Shown here piece by piece: positions 59,357 through 64,000 of a stretch of DNA of 64,000 bases (the first letter of the stretch is position 1; each line of letters begins with the position of its first letter). The position numbers were made by a program, and so were the translations under genes. A model generated the notes under the pieces. That model saw only the letters and a program-made list of their open reading frames with translations. It made no database searches and had not been told where the DNA came from. The stretch is from Neolentinus lepideus HHB14362 ss-1. Its lineage: Eukaryota > Basidiomycota > Agaricomycetes > Gloeophyllales > Gloeophyllaceae. The stretch is from positions 1 through 64,000 of the forward strand of contig KV425612.1 in the NCBI GenBank assembly GCA_001632425.1, in the 5' to 3' direction.

Positions 59357-59673
59357 AACGTAGCCTAGGCGGTTGCTACAGTGATCTTTGAATAGAGATA
59401 GACGAATTGTAGACCTTCGCTGAATGGTTCTCACAAACGGCCTTGAAGTTGAATCAGACCAACGTATCCTTTCTTCCTCTCCTCTGAAGATGCATTAGGC
59501 CCGCCACCACACCTCTAAGATGCCCCGCAATATCCCAAATTGGAAGTCCTTTACTATATGACCCCACCCGTGACATAGACACGCCTACCGTGGTGCCGTA
59601 GGCGCTGTGTGCATATTGCTCCTTGCCTCAATTTTGTTCGATTACTGGTGTAAAGGACGGGGACGGTCGTAGA
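59357..59673. other. intergenic region
   Basis: A 317-base spacer between the pyridoxal kinase stop and the START-protein start; no feature beyond presumed terminator and promoter. Confidence 0.55.
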
Positions 59674-62600
59674 ATGTCGGACGGAACTCGGTAAGTGAAT
59701 TCATCACCTTGACTATGTTATGCAAAGCTTATTTTGATGCTAGACTACGGCAGTCATGGTATAACGCGCTCTCTCAGTCCGAGGACTACTTCCGGACTCT
59801 GCTGAAATCGTCTGCGTCTGCGGAATGGAAGCGTATTGTGACGACCCTCGATAGTTCTTCGCAGAGGGGCAAGGGGAAGGCACGCGCCTCTGCGGCACCA
59901 GAACTGACGGACGTGATCGTGCATCGGAGGGCACCCAAATCAGGGGACGTCGTGTACAGAGCCGTCTTGGATGTATCGACTGGTGACGAGCCGGCGCTGC
60001 TAGATCCATGGAAGTCCGTGCTCATCACTCCGGAATTGAGGAAGGAGTGGGACCCTGCAGTCGAGGGTGCCCAGCTGCTTGAGATGTTGGACCCTACCAC
60101 GAGGGTGTCAAAGACGAACTTTACGATTGGGTGGCCTGCAAAGTGAGTTCTTCAGAAGTATCCGCGGGCATGCTATGACGACCTTTCAGCCCTCGGGATG
60201 CGGTGACCATATCACGAACATTCAATGATGCCACGACTCTTATGGACATATCCACATCACTTCCCCGCTCCCTCGATGAACCCGCCTACTTAAGACCGTC
60301 ACCGCCTTATGTGCGGTCGAATGTTAAATGTGAACTTCTAGAGGTGTCGTTCCATAGACTTTGCTGACTGCTTTGTTCGCAGTGTTCGCTTGGTGTATCC
60401 AGCACCTACAACCCTCCACCCAGCCAGCCGCAACAGCAGAAAGCGCGCCAGCGCCGGGTCGGCTACGTATAACTTGCTTCTGGCAGCATGACTTCAAGGC
60501 AATGTGGAATTTCGGGTCAGCCTCCGCACTTTCGCAGCAACTCGCTGCAATGGTACTCGGTCTGTACAAGACAGTTCAGAACCGAGGGACCCATGTTCCC
60601 TTATTGCTGGGCTATGGGAATGGCGTGTCTCTGGAGCGCGTCAGATTCGACATCGACCGCGAGGCTCTGACCGTGGACTACTCAATCGTTCCAGAAGAAG
60701 AAGATCACGGCGCTCACTCAATAGACAACGCCCAGGGTCTCGACCTCCATTCGCTTAAGGAACATCGCCGACTCCTGCGCTCCATTGAGTGCACCCTACC
60801 AGCGTCGCAGGGATGGGACGTTCAGCTTACTACGAAAGCATCGTCTGAGAAGGTCGAGCGGTTGCCATGGAATGCTCAGGCTATTTGGGATGGCCCCCGG
60901 AAGGCAGCCATAAGTCAGTCGCCAGAGAACGAAAAATTCCTCTTCCGGGTGAAACACGGTTCTCTACCGGACGACCACTCGGTGCTGAAAGTGCGAGTGG
61001 TCATCGAGATCTCTGGGCCTTCCCCTGGACTTCGGTTGAACGGCGTCCCCAAGTCAATAGACGAGATCGAAGAACGGGATCCGTCTTCTTACTTCATGTC
61101 CCAGCAGATTCTGCAGGACGCGACTAGTACGGCTGATTTGAGCTTCCATACTGCATCGACTAGTAGCACGGCTGCCGGGAGTGTGTCATCAAGTTCGCGT
61201 ACTACTACGCGGCCTCCTCTTAATCGCACACCGACGGAGCGGACAGCTGGGGCCGAGAAGGCTATTCTGTCTCAAGTCCGGCGAAAATATATATATTTCT
61301 CCTCCCTTCTGCAGGAGCCAGAGGCAAAGTGGAAGCGAAGTAAGTGTAGCTACAAGCTACTCCACAGTGCTGCCCTAACCTTGCTTTAGCTACGGAGGGA
61401 CGTGGTGTGGAAGTCACTCAATTAGATTCCATAGATCCGACTCTGGTGGTCTATCGCGCTGAGGCTACTTTTGTGGGAGTTGGTCTATGGGATCTGTTTG
61501 GGGCGATTGTCACTCCTGGAGCCCGAGTCTATTGGGATAAGCAACATGAAGATGCCTTGCTCCTGGAAGACGTCAATGAGCTCAGTGAATTGTGGCATGT
61601 TAAAACGAAGCCAGCATGGCCGGTCAAGTAGGTAGCAGTTCTTTCAGTTTACTCTGCATTCTCAAATTTCAGGTCACTAGCGGCCGAGATTCTGTCTTGT
61701 TGAGGACTGTGTACAAGGCACCTACTACGATCCATGTCTTTGCCTTCTCTGCCGACAACCTTCACCTCTTCCCAAACGTTCCGCCTGTTGATCCTAATGT
61801 GATCCGCACGCAGGTCGACTTACAAGGCTGGTCCATTGAGGCCTTGTCACCGACGACAACTCTGGTGACATTGCTTGAACAATCGGATCCCAAGGGTTGG
61901 TCCAACAAAGGGTCCATTCCTCAGCAAATGATTACTGCCCTCACCGGTGTTGGTGAGTTTGCGATCAAGTGCGGAGGTCCACCCGCTGTGACACGCCTCG
62001 CTGGCGCCAAGGCTAACGAAATTCGGTACGACCATGAACGCGGCAACTTCCGTATTGAGTATGAGGTGTCCGAGAGTCGTAGGACGAGCAGCGAGTCGAA
62101 CTCGGGTCCCAATGGCAACGCGCCTTCTACAAATGTACCGTTACCCGTTGTTGAATGCGAGATCAGGTGTGACATGGATACCTGGGCATCCTCTCTCGAT
62201 ATTGTTGTCGATCCACCACCACAATCTATATCGTGTCTTCGTCGCCACCGCCTCTCTACGAATGGAGGGGGTCTTTGGCTTACCATATTCCACGACGCCG
62301 TGTTTGCTAGTGAAGAACGAATTCTCGTCATCATCCGGAAGGGTCCTGGCAAGGACAAAGGCGTCGTTATGCTCAATGGGGCGAAGGCCAACGTGGATAT
62401 CGAGGAACTGCCGGAAAGTGAGGTTAAGTCCCTCCAGAAGCAGAAGCGTGTCAAGCCTGCACGTATTCCTTTGGACCAGCCGCCGGTTATGGGTGTCATC
62501 CGAAGACGCAGAGCAGAATGGGAAGGTCACGTAGACGTCCCGTCCAGCCAGAATGGCGACAGCGGGGACGAGAATCAGGCTCCATCGCCGTCAAGCGCGA

Positions 62601-64000
62601 GCTTTACATCGGGGCCGAAGTTCTCTAGTCCTCTTGCGAGGTTCTTCACTTTGGCTGTTGAGCAGGCGACTACTACTACTCAGCAGGCAGTTGCTGCTAT
62701 GTCCCCTGCCACATTGCCCGGAGCCCAGTCCATGCCGTCCTCGTCCAAGTCTCCAATGGAACATGCTTTGGAGGCGCTATCGCATGTTCGAAGCTATTAT
62801 TCGACTCCATCAGCTGATGGCTGGACACTTGTTAGCGAGAAGGGTTTCCCCGTCTATCGTAAACTCATACCAGAGATCTCGACATCTATCCCAGTCCATA
62901 AGGGCGAGAAGGTGATTGAAGGTGTCTCTGCGGAGGAGATGGCGGCGGTCATCACCAGCTACGGATGTCGCAAGCAGTGGGATGACAGATTCGACTCGGC
63001 CGCTGTCTTCGAAGAATACGGCGCTCGATGTCACACGGCGTTTCTCGTCACGAAGGGCGGTTTCCCATTTCGTGATAGAGGGTTCTATGTGGCCTCAGTT
63101 CTTGCTCGCAGTCGCCCTCGGGCGCCCATCTCGGCTTTGTCGCCACGTCGAAATTCCGGCATCGAAACTGAGCAGGAAACTCCAGCGACTGTGCTGTGTG
63201 TTACGACATCCTTCAGTGCTGATTCCGTAGCGTCGTTCTCGCCGGCGAAATACAACCCGTACAACCTCCCAATTGGCCGGTTCTTTATCGATGCATGGAT
63301 ACTGGAAACTTTGGATCCTTACACCGAAGAAAACTACGCTATTCCTTCAACGATGTGCACGCGTCTTGTTGCCGCAGACTACGCGGGCTCTATCCCTACT
63401 GCTGTCAACTCTATGATCAATGGAATGCTGCCCAGGTCTATTCTTGCACTTGAAACCTATATGAAGGGGATCTCGCCGCTCCCTTTTACTCGAATGCCTC
63501 GAGCAGGTCTGTTCATCACCGACGAGAAGGACGATGAGCCCTTCAAGGAGAGCTCCTGGGCGGTCATGCGTCGGGACAGGAATCGGACGCTGATCAGCGC
63601 TGAGTATACTCCAAATGAGCTAGTGCACAGAAGTATGATCACAGTGTTGCTTAGCCCTCTCGTATCTTCGAGTGCAGGCAGCATCTCTGAAGACAATACG
63701 CCGAGGCCTAGTAGGATAAGCGGTAGTCCTCTGCCGGAGATCAAACACAGTTCACACAAGTCGGAAGACCTCACGCAGTCCAGTGCGACCTTGAGAGCTT
63801 CTACGGTGGCTGCATCCTCTCAAGATGGTTTGGGCTCTCGGGAGACACTCAGAGCTTCAAATTCTGCCTTCAATTTGAGGGGCACTGTTAAGGCACCCAG
63901 TGACTTCATACTCACTGAAATTGTTGTGGATTCCAAGACGTATCCTGAAGGTTATCACGTTCGACTGAAATCTAGTATCAGGGATCCGAAGAAGAAATAT
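59674..64000 (+). CDS. multi-START-domain lipid-binding protein, 3' end outside window
   Basis: START domains form a hydrophobic pocket for sterols or phospholipids. The start MSDGTR is spliced to LRQSWYNALSQSEDYFRTLL. The first START-like unit has VVYRAVLDVS, DPWKSVLITPELRKEWDP and FTIGWPAKPRDAVTISRTF. After a stretch with CFWQHDFKAMWNF, a second unit (about 61390-62040) has VVYRAEATFVGVGLWDLFGA, YWDKQHEDALLLED and LLRTVYKAPTTIHVF. A third begins near 62820 with GWTLVSEKGFPVYRKL, KGEKVIEGVSAEEMAAVI, YGCRKQWDDRFDSA and GGFPFRDRGFYVAS. Disordered Ser-rich linkers separate them. Long uninterrupted exons make up the second half. The frame is still open at 64000, so the protein exceeds 1250 aa. 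Ligand and membrane site are unknown; this arrangement is typical of uncharacterised basidiomycete proteins. Confidence 0.82.

Overview
The window reads as nuclear DNA of a filamentous basidiomycete (Agaricomycetes, possibly Polyporales). Genes are dense, split by 45-70 nt GT-AG introns, and carry basidiomycete-typical families (DUF6534-like membrane proteins, a Plavaka transposon, a DUF6532 protein). There are no bacterial features. All coordinates come from reading splice sites by eye; for the genes whose exons I summed, the reconstructed CDS lengths are multiples of three.

Layout. 1-3.3 kb: no confident gene, one possible decayed inverted-repeat element. 3.3-14.6 kb: housekeeping block with a secreted GH5 exo-glucanase, tubulin cofactor B, CDC48, a 14-exon DGAT2 and a mitochondrial pyrimidine-nucleotide carrier. 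15.1-27.5 kb: a tandemly duplicated DUF6534-like membrane-protein gene, with a complete 6.9-kb Plavaka-type DNA transposon in the 5' flank of the first copy. The second copy preserves the empty insertion site. The transposon carries an intact three-exon transposase and, divergently, a multi-exon DUF6532 gene. 27.5-31 kb: GatA/HER2 amidotransferase, RNA polymerase III subunit Rpc25, tRNA-Asn and a tRNA relic. 32-36 kb: an INO80F-like coiled-coil protein facing an HSF-family transcription factor. 36-40.8 kb: gene-poor, with a palindrome pair and a TA-flanked 792-bp inverted-repeat element. 40.8-45.6 kb: an unrecognised disordered protein, ATP synthase subunit 4 and an FAD monooxygenase. 47-49.2 kb: a decayed S33 tripeptidyl aminopeptidase and a 424-bp MITE-like element. 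49.5-54 kb: a Kre9/Knh1-like GPI-anchored wall protein and a single-pass Ser/Thr-rich membrane protein, divergently arranged. 54.7-55.6 kb: a frameshifted short-chain dehydrogenase. 56.2-64 kb: Arp2, pyridoxal kinase and a multi-START lipid-binding protein that runs off the right edge.

Most genes are independent housekeeping units, not a pathway cluster. The most notable structures are the transposon with its paralogous empty site and DUF6532 passenger gene, very small exons (7, 10 and 13 nt) in the GH5 and DGAT2 genes, and several short inverted-repeat elements.
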